Below, one piece after another: positions 56,791 through 64,000 of a DNA stretch of 64,000 bases (the first letter of the stretch is position 1; each line of letters starts with the position of its first letter). Both the position numbers and the translations under genes were made by a program. The DNA comes from Caldiserica bacterium UBA646. GTDB lineage: Bacteria > Caldisericota > Caldisericia > Caldisericales > Caldisericaceae. The notes under the pieces are model-generated. The model had not been told where the DNA came from. It made no database searches and worked only from the letters and a program-made list of their open reading frames with translations. The stretch is taken from NCBI GenBank assembly GCA_002299965.1, contig DBOM01000065.1, positions 1 through 64,000 of the forward strand, in the 5' to 3' direction.

Positions 56791-57239
56791 TTTTTCCCAC
56801 CTCTCTTTTCCAACAACCTATTATAAAGAGAAATTTTCACCACCTTGTCAAATGGCACTTCCAATTTTTTTTCATTTTTTCTAAATACAACATTATCGCC
56901 AGAAAATCCTTCAAGTATAGCTTCTTCTTTTATTATATTCTCTCCGACCTTAAAAGAAACTTTTACCTCATTCCCAGCAAAAATATCAATTTCTTCTCTT
57001 GTTTTCAAAACCCTACTTAACCCAGGTGAAGAAATTGCAATACTGTACGCCCCTTCAAGCCCAACAGAAAAAAGTTCACTCTGAATTTCCCTCGTTACAT
57101 TTTCCAAATCTTTAATGCCTACAATACCACCTCTTCGGTAGATAACTGCTTCAATTCTGTCACCCAGAACCAAACACTCTACCAATATTAATCCGAATCG
57201 CTCGGCACTTCTCTTTGCAATTTCATTTATTCTATCCAT
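56787..57239 (-). CDS. rimP: Ribosome maturation factor RimP
   Basis: A 150-residue RimP for 30S assembly. The N-terminal domain includes LILVECLVLGDRIEAVIYRR and DLENVTREIQSEL; AYSIAISSPGLSRVLKT is the family signature; the C-terminal SH3-like domain ends KLEVPFDKVVKISLYNRL. First gene of the rimP-nusA-infB-rsmI operon. Confidence 0.93.
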   Translation of the reverse strand: MDRINEIAKRSAERFGLILVECLVLGDRIEAVIYRRGGIVGIKDLENVTREIQSELFSVGLEGAYSIAISSPGLSRVLKTREEIDIFAGNEVKVSFKVGENIIKEEAILEGFSGDNVVFRKNEKKLEVPFDKVVKISLYNRLLEKRGGKK

Positions 57240-57258
57240 AAGTTCTCTCCATCAAACG

Positions 57259-57288
57259 AAAAAGTGGGCACATTTATTCCCACTTCTC
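57259..57288 (-). promoter_or_regulatory. Leader hairpin before rimP, possible attenuator
   Basis: On the minus strand AAGTGGG (57285-57279) pairs with CCCACTT (57268-57262), extendable by G-U and A-U pairs to about 10 bp, followed by a short T-run. It starts about 12 bases after the predicted transcription start. A five-codon reading frame (ATG 57291 to TAA) covers its 5' arm. Confidence 0.45.
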
Positions 57289-57306
57289 CATATGAAATCT
57301 ATAAAT

Positions 57307-57334
57307 ATTGTAAAGGAAATTTTAAATTTTGCAA
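57307..57334 (-). promoter_or_regulatory. Promoter of rimP-nusA-infB-rsmI
   Basis: Minus strand TTGCAA (57334-57329), 16 bases, TACAAT (57312-57307). Initiation near 57300, giving a leader of about 60 bases. Confidence 0.55.
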
Positions 57335-57413
57335 ATAGAAAATAATTAAAAATTTTTTAAAATAACCGAACTTTTTAGATACCCACCTGTCTAAAAATAA
57401 AAAGGAGGAAAAA

Positions 57414-58325
57414 ATGAATGAATTTGTAAATTTTTTAAAGAAAAACAAAATTGCTTTAGCCTTGCTCATCGTCGTGATGATAATAGGCATCGGCGGGGTA
57501 AGTTACCTTTTCCTTGGAACAGAAATAATCAGAACTGAAAAAGCAATGTCTCCACAAAATCAGACAAATGAGTCTCTGCCCTACTCAAACGCAACCTTTG
57601 AAGATGAAACCACAAGAGAATCTGGCACCTACCTTAGCGAAAACAATGTAGATACACAGTTTGGCATTAAAATAATCAAGAACGGCAGTACAAGCTTGCA
57701 GGTAGAAAAAGGGAAATTTTTCGAGGTATGGAATAATATCATCTTTACTGCAAAAGGTTTGAATGGTTTTGTTTCAAATTCAAACTATTATAAACAAGAC
57801 GAACACTATTATGGGACAGTTAGTATAATGATTCCTTCTAAAGATTTTGATACATTTGCTGAACAAATTTCAAAACTTGGGAAAACAGAAAATATGCGCG
57901 TGTCAACCAAGGATGTCACAGGTGAATACGTAGATCTTTCATCAAGAATCAAAGTACTTGAATCACAAAAAAATCTCCTTCTTTCTTGGCTAAGTAAATC
58001 AGACGATATAAAAGATATGATTGCCCTAAGAAATGAACTGGAAAAAGTAGAAAGCGAAATCGAACAAATTAAAGGAAGAATGAATTACATCACATTTCAC
58101 ACAGATTTTTCTGAGATTACAATAAGCATCACAGAAGAGGGGAAAATTCCAGTAGAAAAACCAGAAATACTTCTGCGCCTTATTGCTGCATGGAAAATAG
58201 CGTTGAACGCCCTTGTTTCTTCACTAGCTGGATTTATAATATTTGTTGGCTGGATAATTCCATGGGTTATTATCCTATACATAATTTATGTAATTTATAA
58301 AAAAAGAAAAGGAGGCACAGCATGA
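57414..58325 (+). CDS. DUF4349 membrane protein
   Basis: A 303-residue protein with an N-terminal helix (residues about 13-32), an extracytoplasmic DUF4349 domain (IIKNGSTSLQVEKGKFFEVWNNI, GTVSIMIPSKDFDTFAEQIS, VTGEYVDLSSRIKVLESQKN), a coiled coil (about residues 185-225) and a C-terminal helix ending in a basic tail. AAGGAGG precedes the ATG. Function unknown. Translationally coupled (ATGA) to the SIMPL-domain gene. Confidence 0.82.
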   Translation: MNEFVNFLKKNKIALALLIVVMIIGIGGVSYLFLGTEIIRTEKAMSPQNQTNESLPYSNATFEDETTRESGTYLSENNVDTQFGIKIIKNGSTSLQVEKGKFFEVWNNIIFTAKGLNGFVSNSNYYKQDEHYYGTVSIMIPSKDFDTFAEQISKLGKTENMRVSTKDVTGEYVDLSSRIKVLESQKNLLLSWLSKSDDIKDMIALRNELEKVESEIEQIKGRMNYITFHTDFSEITISITEEGKIPVEKPEILLRLIAAWKIALNALVSSLAGFIIFVGWIIPWVIILYIIYVIYKKRKGGTA

Positions 58326-59065
58326 GTAAAAAATTTATCGCCATTTTTATTTTGACTGTACTAGTTTTAAGTACCGTAGTAATTGGTGGAAACACATTAC
58401 CACAAGGTAGTGTAGCCGCGGAGAACCTAAGTGTGGATGAACACCATCTAATATCTGCAACAGGCACAGGCACTATACAAGCAATACCCGATATCGCGTA
58501 CGTATCGTTCGGAATACAGGCAGAAAACAGAGATGCAAGTGCTGCGATGGAAGAGATGTCCTTGCAAGCAAACGCAATTATCAACGCACTGAAAGAAAGA
58601 GAGATAAAAGAAGAGGATATTAAAACAACGGGGTTAAGTCTTGTGCCTGTGTATCGCTGGGATAAAGAAACAGGAAAATCTATTTTAGATTACTACAGAG
58701 CAAGTGAGTCTTTCAGAGTAAAATGCACAGTTAACAATGCCGGAGCAATTCTCACCTGTGCAGGGGAAAATGGAGCAAATATAATACATGGAATCTCCTT
58801 TGACATCTCAAACCGTGAAGAACTAAAACTCGAAGCAATTAAAAAAGCAATGGATAATGCAAAAGCACAAGCAGAAATATCGTTAGATGGAACAAGATAT
58901 GTAGTTACTGGAATAAAAACTATTTCTATTGGCTCTATTCTCGATCAAACACGAGGTATCGATATAGCATTCGCAGGAAAAGACGCAGAAAATATAGAAA
59001 TTCCAGTAGAAGGTGGAATGCTTACAATTCAGGCAACCGTACAAGTTATATACACATTTGATTAA
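58322..59065 (+). CDS. SIMPL-domain (DUF541) exported protein
   Basis: A 247-residue protein with a signal peptide (residues 1-30) and a SIMPL/DUF541 domain: ISATGTGTIQAIPDIAYVSFGIQ, ALKEREIKEEDIKTTGLSLVPVY, and EAIKKAMDNAKAQAEISLDG. Relatives form periplasmic rings (BP26/YggE), with roles in stress that are poorly defined. Coupling with DUF4349 suggests a joint envelope function. Confidence 0.88.
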   Translation: MSKKFIAIFILTVLVLSTVVIGGNTLPQGSVAAENLSVDEHHLISATGTGTIQAIPDIAYVSFGIQAENRDASAAMEEMSLQANAIINALKEREIKEEDIKTTGLSLVPVYRWDKETGKSILDYYRASESFRVKCTVNNAGAILTCAGENGANIIHGISFDISNREELKLEAIKKAMDNAKAQAEISLDGTRYVVTGIKTISIGSILDQTRGIDIAFAGKDAENIEIPVEGGMLTIQATVQVIYTFD

Positions 59066-59076
59066 TAAACGTTAAC

Positions 59077-59127
59077 AAATGACGGGTATCTTGCCAGTAT
59101 TTACTGAATTGAAGATACCCGTCATTT
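59077..59127 (+). terminator. Terminator-like hairpin after the SIMPL gene
   Basis: A 16-bp perfect stem (59077-59092 with 59112-59127; core GACGGGTATC) around a 19-base loop. The loop itself holds CAGTA/TACTG, so an inner hairpin can form. AT-rich sequence follows rather than a clean T-run. Confidence 0.7.
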
Positions 59128-59238
59128 AATTTTACACAAAGAGTTTGATAGTTTTAGTAAATCAAAATATACAACTTAAGCAATATAATGCAACTTTTTC
59201 AAAATTAATAAAAACCATTTTTTTCTTGAGCAATTAAT

Positions 59239-59266
59239 TTGACAAAACTTGAAATATGCGTATAAT
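59239..59266 (+). promoter_or_regulatory. Consensus promoter before the GC-rich element
   Basis: TTGACA (59239-59244), 16 bases, TATAAT (59261-59266): one of three full-consensus promoters in the window. Initiation near 59273 leaves about 167 bases before the methyltransferase ATG. The AT-rich stretch 59128-59238 shows nothing. Confidence 0.75.
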
Positions 59267-59267
59267 C

Positions 59268-59374
59268 CTCTCGGAATTGCGCCCTGGCCCTATCCTGCAT
59301 CTCTGTGACCAAAAACTTTTGCATCTCTCCAAGATTCGAGAGATTGAAAGGCGAGAGGGGAAGGGTTGGGGCTC
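59268..59374 (+). ncRNA. GC-rich foldable element, unknown RNA or dispersed repeat
   Basis: By count 57 of 107 bases are G or C, against a strongly AT-rich background. The ends can pair over about 18 positions (59279-59296 with 59374-59357) with two mismatches and several G-U pairs. Inside, ATCTCTC (59323-59329) pairs with GAGAGAT (59338-59344). TGCATCTCT occurs twice (59296, 59320). A second hairpin CTTTGA/TCAAAG follows at 59374-59389. It could be a structured 5' leader, a small RNA, or a copy of a genomic repeat. No protein is convincing on either strand. Confidence 0.4.
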
Positions 59375-59439
59375 TTTGACTTATCAAAGAATAACAATAA
59401 AATAGAAAAGACAATAAATTTCCGCATGAAAGGATAAAT

Positions 59440-60291
59440 ATGCATAAAAATAGTATCGGCGTAAATCTTCTTATTTTTATGAACAGATTTTTTAATCGCC
59501 CTGTTCATCCATTCAATCTGGAAGATGCAGCAATAAAAACATTTGCAGAGTGGGAATTTGAGCAATCAAAGCGCATCAATTCTTACTACCTTCCTGAAAC
59601 AGACCTTTTAAGAGAAATACAGAACAAGACTATACTGGATATCGGGGCAGGCAGTGGAGGAAAAAGCACATTCTATGCATTAAATGGGGCCAAAAAAGTA
59701 ATAGGAATAGACACAGAAAAAGGATTTATAAAACAGGCAAAAGCATTTGCGATGTCGAAAAACACAAGAAACATTGAATTCCATGTAGTAAATGCAGAGA
59801 ATATGTCTTTTAAGGAAAGTTCAATTGATATCTGCGTAATGAACGATGTATTTGAACACCTGCAAAATCCCGAAAAAGTATTGAAAGAAGCTCACAGAGT
59901 ACTAAAAGGCGGAGGTAAAATTTTTATCAATTCGCCACCGTACTACCACCCGTACGGCGCGCACCTTTCTGATCTTATTGGGATCCCTTATGTACATATC
60001 CTGTTTCCCGAGCCTGTTCTTATAAATGCATATAAAAAACTTGGAGAAAATACAAAATCCTATGAAAAAAGAGTAAATTTAAGATTCGGCACGGTAAATG
60101 AAGAAGAAAAAATCACATATATAAATAGAATGACAGTAAAACGATTCGAACACATTATAAAATATGAAAACCCATTTAAACCAATCCATTACAAGCTTAT
60201 GCCACTGAAAGAAGGGGGTAGATTTTTATTAAAAACACCTCTAAGAGAGTTTTTTACAAAAATGATTGTTTTTGTGGGTGAAAAAAACTAA
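59440..60291 (+). CDS. SAM-dependent class I methyltransferase
   Basis: A 283-residue methyltransferase. Motif I is ILDIGAGSGGKSTFYAL, the acidic end of strand 2 is IGIDTEKGF, motif II/III VVNAENMSFKESSIDICVMNDVFEHL and KVLKEAHRVLKGGGKIFINSPPYY. This is Methyltransf_11/31 like. The N-terminal 60 residues (FFNRPVHPFNLEDAAIKTFAEWEF) and C-terminal basic part resemble enzymes of polysaccharide or lipid modification, but the substrate is unknown. AAAGGAT serves as ribosome site; a long leader with the GC-rich element precedes it. Confidence 0.82.
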   Translation: MHKNSIGVNLLIFMNRFFNRPVHPFNLEDAAIKTFAEWEFEQSKRINSYYLPETDLLREIQNKTILDIGAGSGGKSTFYALNGAKKVIGIDTEKGFIKQAKAFAMSKNTRNIEFHVVNAENMSFKESSIDICVMNDVFEHLQNPEKVLKEAHRVLKGGGKIFINSPPYYHPYGAHLSDLIGIPYVHILFPEPVLINAYKKLGENTKSYEKRVNLRFGTVNEEEKITYINRMTVKRFEHIIKYENPFKPIHYKLMPLKEGGRFLLKTPLREFFTKMIVFVGEKN

Positions 60292-60363
60292 AATAAAAAT
60301 TTCATCGCCACTAAAGTGCCCTGCTATTTTTACTTTTCTTTCAAGGAACAACTTCATAAAATA

Positions 60364-61593
60364 TTACTGCTCCACCTTCCCAATCTCTTTAACAATATTT
60401 ACTATAACTTCAACCGCTTTCCCCATAGCAAATATTGGTATATATTCATATACGCCGTGAAAATTATGCCCACCTGAAAATAAATTCGGTGTCGGCAATC
60501 CCATAAATGAAAATTGAGCTCCGTCAGTTCCACCTCGTATCGGCTTTACAATGGGGCTAATTCCAGCATCTCTAATTGCTTTTTGTGCAATACCAATTAG
60601 TTGAGGATTTTTAGCAATGATCTCTTTCATGTTGTAATACGAATCTTTTAGTCTTAGTTCTACTGTCCCCTTCCCATATTTCTTATTAATAAAATGCACA
60701 CATTCTCTTGCAAATTTCTTCCTTTTTTCAAACCTATCTTTATCATGGTCCCTTATAATACATTTCTGTACCGTCTTCTCTACTCCTCCATTCATTTCGT
60801 ATATATGATAAAAACCTTCATACTTCTCTGTAAATTCTGGAGTTTCACCTTTTGGAAAAAGTTCAAGTAATTCAGTTGCAATACGAATTGCGTTCTTCAT
60901 TATACCCTTAGCACTTCCAGGATGAATACTTTTGCCATGAATAATAAAAGTAGCTGATGCAGCATTAAAATTTTCGTATTCAAAGCTACCAATCTCGTCT
61001 CCATCCATCGTATATGCATAGTCAGCCCCGAACTTCTTTACATTAAATTTTTTTGGCCCCTTACCTATCTCTTCATCGGGAGTAAATGCAAACTTTACCG
61101 TACCATGTTTTATCTCCGGGTGTTCTACTAAATATTGAACAGCAGTCACTATCTCAGCAATACCTGCTTTATCATCAGCACCAAGAAGAGTCGTTCCATC
61201 AGTAACAATAATGTCTTTCCCATAATAATTCTTCATTGCAGGAAATTCCTGAACTTTCAAAACAATGCCCAACTTTTTATTTAATACGATATCGCCACCT
61301 TTATAATTTTTCACTATACGTGGCTTCACATTTTTGCCAGATACCTCGGGAGATGTATCCAGATGGGCAACAAAACCAACAACAGGGACACTCCTTCTAA
61401 TATTTGAAGGGACACTCCCCATAACATATCCATTTTTATCTATCTCAACATCAATGCCCATACCCTTCATTTCTTCCGATAGTCTTCTTCCCAACTTAAG
61501 CTGTTTTGCCGTACTTGGCGTGGTAGAAGAATCTTCGCTTGATTGCGTGTCATAAGAAATATAATCAAGAAATCGCTCTGTAACACCCTGCAT
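60364..61593 (-). CDS. pepT: Peptidase T (tripeptide aminopeptidase)
   Basis: A 409-residue M20 dizinc tripeptidase. Metal-binding blocks: GFVAHLDTSPEVSGKNVKP, DGTTLLGADDKAGIAEIV (bridging Asp), FTPDEEIGKGPKKF (catalytic Glu), and TDGAQFSFMGLPTPNLFSGGHNFHG (final His). ATG 61593 with AGGAGG seven bases upstream. Cytoplasmic; completes peptide breakdown. Confidence 0.95.
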   Translation of the reverse strand: MQGVTERFLDYISYDTQSSEDSSTTPSTAKQLKLGRRLSEEMKGMGIDVEIDKNGYVMGSVPSNIRRSVPVVGFVAHLDTSPEVSGKNVKPRIVKNYKGGDIVLNKKLGIVLKVQEFPAMKNYYGKDIIVTDGTTLLGADDKAGIAEIVTAVQYLVEHPEIKHGTVKFAFTPDEEIGKGPKKFNVKKFGADYAYTMDGDEIGSFEYENFNAASATFIIHGKSIHPGSAKGIMKNAIRIATELLELFPKGETPEFTEKYEGFYHIYEMNGGVEKTVQKCIIRDHDKDRFEKRKKFARECVHFINKKYGKGTVELRLKDSYYNMKEIIAKNPQLIGIAQKAIRDAGISPIVKPIRGGTDGAQFSFMGLPTPNLFSGGHNFHGVYEYIPIFAMGKAVEVIVNIVKEIGKVEQ

Positions 61594-61652
61594 AATATTG
61601 CCTCCTCTCACATTTTGCTATATTGTAGCATTTTTTCAATACAATAAAAACC

Positions 61653-61680
61653 TTGAATAAATAATAAAAATAAATAAAAT
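61653..61680 (+). promoter_or_regulatory. Leaderless promoter of BASS transporter gene
   Basis: TTGAAT (61653-61658), 16 bases, TAAAAT (61675-61680), then six bases to ATG 61687 and no ribosome site. Confidence 0.5.
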
Positions 61681-61686
61681 AACAGC

Positions 61687-62640
61687 ATGAAGTCACAAGA
61701 AAATAAAGTAGTTAATTTTATCGAAAATAATGTCTCGCTATTTTTAATAATAAGCATACCTTTTGGATTGCTTTTTCCTTATTTTGTATTTCTCAAAAAT
61801 TATATCACTTACCTTCTTATGATTGTTTTATTCGTCACATTTTTAAAGATGGATATAATGGAGATTGTGCATCACATCAAAAGACCTATGCTGCTACTCT
61901 ATATTGAGGGTATGAGCCTAATTGCCGCTCCAATCATTGTTTATTTCGTTCTTACATTACTCAAATTCGATTACATCGTAGTAGCAGCTCTTGTACTGCT
62001 GGCGGCAGCGCCTGCAGGAGTAGCATCATCTGCAATGACTGACTTAACTTCCGGAGACACATCTTTGAATGTTGTTATAATCTTTGTAAGTCACTTAATA
62101 GCCCCGTTTGCCATTCCATTCCTCTTCTTTATCCTTTTTAAAAAATATATAAAACTTGACTATCTTAATGTACTCATCACTATGGCCAAGCTCATTTTAA
62201 TCCCACTGGCAGCTGCTCTACTCTCAAAACAATTTTTCAAAGAGAAATTAAATTTAATAAAAGAAAGAAGCAGCCTGTTAACCATAATACCCGTATTTCT
62301 TATTTCACTAACAGTAATATCTATAAATGCACCGTTTATAAAATCTAATCCATTCCAGGTAGTGAAATATTTATTAATCGTGTATCCTGAGTATTTTTTC
62401 TTTATGGTCTTTGGGTTCGTTATAGTTTTCTGGTTAAGTCTGAAAGAAAAAATTGCCGTATCTAACTCAAAAACATTTGCAAATGTATCCATTGCAATGG
62501 TTCTTGCATTTGAATTTCTTGATCCGAAAGCCGCTTTAATCGTTGCGCTTGCACAACTACCATGGCCCACAATGCTTGTCCCCGTCAATATAATGTTAAA
62601 GTTTATCAGAAAGAAAACACTTGAAAATCAGTACTTGTAA
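61687..62640 (+). CDS. Bile acid:sodium symporter (BASS/SBF)-family transporter
   Basis: A 317-residue membrane protein with about ten helices. Family-like features: LLMIVLFVTFLKMDI after helix 2, AAAPAGVASSAMTDLTSGDTSLNVVIIFVSHLIAPFAIPF (two adjacent blocks, the conserved crossing region), and a final helix with QLPWPTMLVPV. BASS proteins move organic anions with sodium; bile acids are not implied. Divergent from pepT and convergent with the next gene, leaving only ten bases between stops. Confidence 0.72.
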   Translation: MKSQENKVVNFIENNVSLFLIISIPFGLLFPYFVFLKNYITYLLMIVLFVTFLKMDIMEIVHHIKRPMLLLYIEGMSLIAAPIIVYFVLTLLKFDYIVVAALVLLAAAPAGVASSAMTDLTSGDTSLNVVIIFVSHLIAPFAIPFLFFILFKKYIKLDYLNVLITMAKLILIPLAAALLSKQFFKEKLNLIKERSSLLTIIPVFLISLTVISINAPFIKSNPFQVVKYLLIVYPEYFFFMVFGFVIVFWLSLKEKIAVSNSKTFANVSIAMVLAFEFLDPKAALIVALAQLPWPTMLVPVNIMLKFIRKKTLENQYL

Positions 62641-62650
62641 TTACCCATTC

Positions 62651-63886
62651 TTATACCTTTTCCTCAAGTTCTATTAACTTCTCAGCAGCGAAAAGAGAAG
62701 CAAGCTTTGAATGCTCGTAATAAATGCCCCCTTGCAAATAAACGGCATACGGCACCCTCATCGGCGCATCAGCTGATAACTCAATTGAAGAACCTTGTAT
62801 AAATGTACCTGCTGCCATTAAAATATCATTTTCATAACCTGCAAGTGGCGATGGCAGAACTTCAGCATCCCAATCTATTGGTGATACGCTCTGGACGGCT
62901 TGCGCAAACGTAACAAGCTTTTCGGGAGATCCTAGGAGAATTGCCTGAACAATATCACCCCGCTCTTCATTAAAAAGAGGTTTTACATCATATCCCAACT
63001 CGCTAAAGAACTTTGCGGCAAAAATTGCTCCTTTTAACGCATTGGACACAACAAGTGGAGCAAAAAAAACACCTTGAAGAAAAAGGCGAGTAAGAGAAAG
63101 CATTGGCCCAATTTCCCTTCCTGTGCCCGGAGCAGTAAGCATTGCTTCAATCTTTTTGATGTATTTTTCTTTTCCAGCAATATAACCGCCTGTTGGAGTA
63201 ATTGCTCCACCCATATTTTTTATAAGGGACCCCACCACAATATCGGCACCTACTTCCGTTGGTTCCTTCTCATCAACAAATTCTCCATAGCAATTGTCTA
63301 CCATGATACAAATATTCGGGTTAACTGTTTTTGCCTTTTTTATCATCTTACTAATCTCCTCGATTGTGAGAGATTTTTTGTATGAGTATCCGCCAGAGCG
63401 TTGAATAACTCCTACAGTTGCTCTTTTTATTTTTTCTTCTTCAATATTTTTAGCCATGTCTGTTTTATCAAACTTTATCCCGTATTCTTTCAGAGAGCCT
63501 GTCACTTTCCTTAACCCTATTATGGCTTCACCTGTTTCATAAGGATCCCCACTCAGGTAAAGAAGCGTATCAGCAGGACGAAGCAGGCCAAAAAATGAAA
63601 TGGAAATTGCATGCGTGCCGGAAACAATTTGAGGCCTGACAAGTGCCGTTTCTGTATTGAAAATCCTTTTGTAGACTTCTTCTATTTTATCTCTGCCAGG
63701 GTCAGAAAGCCCATATCCCGTTGTATCTCTAAAATGAAAAACAGAAATATGAGATTCCCTGAACGCATCTAATACTTTATAAAAATTACTACTCTTTATC
63801 TTGTCTACTTTTTTGAACTCTTCTGAAAGTTCACCTTCACATCGCTCAGCAAGATTTATAAGTTCTTCTCTAATTTGAATATTCAT
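62651..63886 (-). CDS. ynbB: Methionine gamma-lyase-family PLP protein (YnbB)
   Basis: A 411-residue aminotransferase-fold PLP enzyme of PF06838, often labelled aluminium resistance protein. The PLP lysine is in DIVVGSLIKNMGGAITPTGGYIAG; ALVRPQIVSGTHAISISFFG, VGVIQRSGGYSY and IMVDNCYGEFVDEKEP are family blocks. Its reaction is unproven. AAGGAG precedes the ATG. It starts inside the miaA end, a gene order also seen in Firmicutes (miaA, sometimes hfq, ynbB). Confidence 0.88.
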   Translation of the reverse strand: MNIQIREELINLAERCEGELSEEFKKVDKIKSSNFYKVLDAFRESHISVFHFRDTTGYGLSDPGRDKIEEVYKRIFNTETALVRPQIVSGTHAISISFFGLLRPADTLLYLSGDPYETGEAIIGLRKVTGSLKEYGIKFDKTDMAKNIEEEKIKRATVGVIQRSGGYSYKKSLTIEEISKMIKKAKTVNPNICIMVDNCYGEFVDEKEPTEVGADIVVGSLIKNMGGAITPTGGYIAGKEKYIKKIEAMLTAPGTGREIGPMLSLTRLFLQGVFFAPLVVSNALKGAIFAAKFFSELGYDVKPLFNEERGDIVQAILLGSPEKLVTFAQAVQSVSPIDWDAEVLPSPLAGYENDILMAAGTFIQGSSIELSADAPMRVPYAVYLQGGIYYEHSKLASLFAAEKLIELEEKV

Positions 63887-64000
63887 ATAAGAACTCCTTT
63901 ACAAGTTTTTCTGCCTGTTCTTTTGCGTCATTTAAATCTGTCGTGTCAATCCAATGCACATTATCCTCTTTTTTAAACCAGGTAATTTGTTTTTTGGCAA
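63870..64000 (-). CDS. miaA: tRNA dimethylallyltransferase MiaA, C-terminal end
   Basis: Only the last 42 codons and stop lie in the window; the gene continues past the right edge. The reading AKKQITWFKKEDNVHWID matches the conserved C-terminal (K)R(Q)xTWFR...WxD block of MiaA, which prenylates A37 of UNN-decoding tRNAs. The stop (63870-63872) overlaps the ynbB start by 17 bases. Confidence 0.8.
   Translation of the reverse strand, partial: AKKQITWFKKEDNVHWIDTTDLNDAKEQAEKLVKEFLYEYSN

Noticed and set aside
59205..59565. Minus-strand open frames across the GC-rich element
   Set aside because: They cross the promoter, the repeat-like island and the methyltransferase start. The residues come from the repetitive purine/pyrimidine sequence and resemble no protein.

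Overview
The window is AT-rich bacterial chromosome, densely packed with housekeeping and metabolic genes. Neighbouring genes commonly overlap by 1-20 bases. I see no phage, transposase, CRISPR array, rRNA or tRNA. Polyamine biosynthesis with a thermospermine-synthase-like enzyme, a split glycine decarboxylase, a YabE-like 3D-domain protein, DUF5693 next to MurJ, ATP-citrate lyase and a Thermococcales-type proline dehydrogenase gene set together suggest an anaerobic, probably thermophilic, low-GC bacterium. Caldisericota or a deep Firmicutes/Thermotogae-like lineage would fit, but that placement is inference.

Layout. 1-4.5 kb: a zinc-ribbon/DUF2007 protein, a creatininase-family hydrolase, YjbQ, then a polyamine operon (AdoMet decarboxylase, aminopropyltransferase, MTA/SAH deaminase). 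4.6-11.4 kb: a MacAB-like export system, a gene remnant, a small exporter and two MFS transporters. 11.5-25 kb (minus strand): one long run from tsaE, tsaB, rimI and tsaD through an unknown gene, a 3D/G5 protein, rsmA, gcvH-gcvPA-gcvPB, argS, DUF5693 and murJ. 25.2-30.9 kb: groES-groEL with a perfect CIRCE operator, a Clp-fold membrane protease, a GNAT protein, a zincin and a DUF4015 hydrolase. 30.9-34.7 kb: a four-gene flavin/Fe-S dehydrogenase that matches the pdhA-F-X-B arrangement, plus a flavodoxin. 35.3-42.3 kb: a YheO-type regulator followed by aconitase, isocitrate dehydrogenase and both ATP-citrate lyase subunits. 42.4-43.1 kb: rsmE. 43.1-53.0 kb (minus): a nine-gene operon for purine/pyrimidine-type base catabolism (PreT, PreA, molybdenum hydroxylase subunits, cofactor-maturation genes, 8-oxoguanine-deaminase-like amidohydrolase). 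53.2-57.2 kb (minus): rimP-nusA-infB-rsmI. 57.4-64 kb: a DUF4349/SIMPL pair, a GC-rich structured element, a methyltransferase, peptidase T, a BASS transporter, a methionine-gamma-lyase-like protein and the end of miaA.

The promoters I can read share one design: a TTGAAA/TTGACA-like -35, a 16-base spacer in most cases, and a TATAAT-like -10. Genes inside operons usually carry AGGAGG-type ribosome sites. Several operon-leading genes instead start 5-8 bases after the -10 box with no ribosome site, which points to leaderless mRNAs.

The most interesting parts are: the proline-dehydrogenase-like complex next to a citrate-cleavage operon that lacks a citrate synthase; tandem 15-bp repeats on a 20-bp period just after that operon's promoter; a 19-bp divergent intergenic region with two overlapping leaderless promoters; and a roughly 107-base GC-rich, foldable element behind a consensus promoter.
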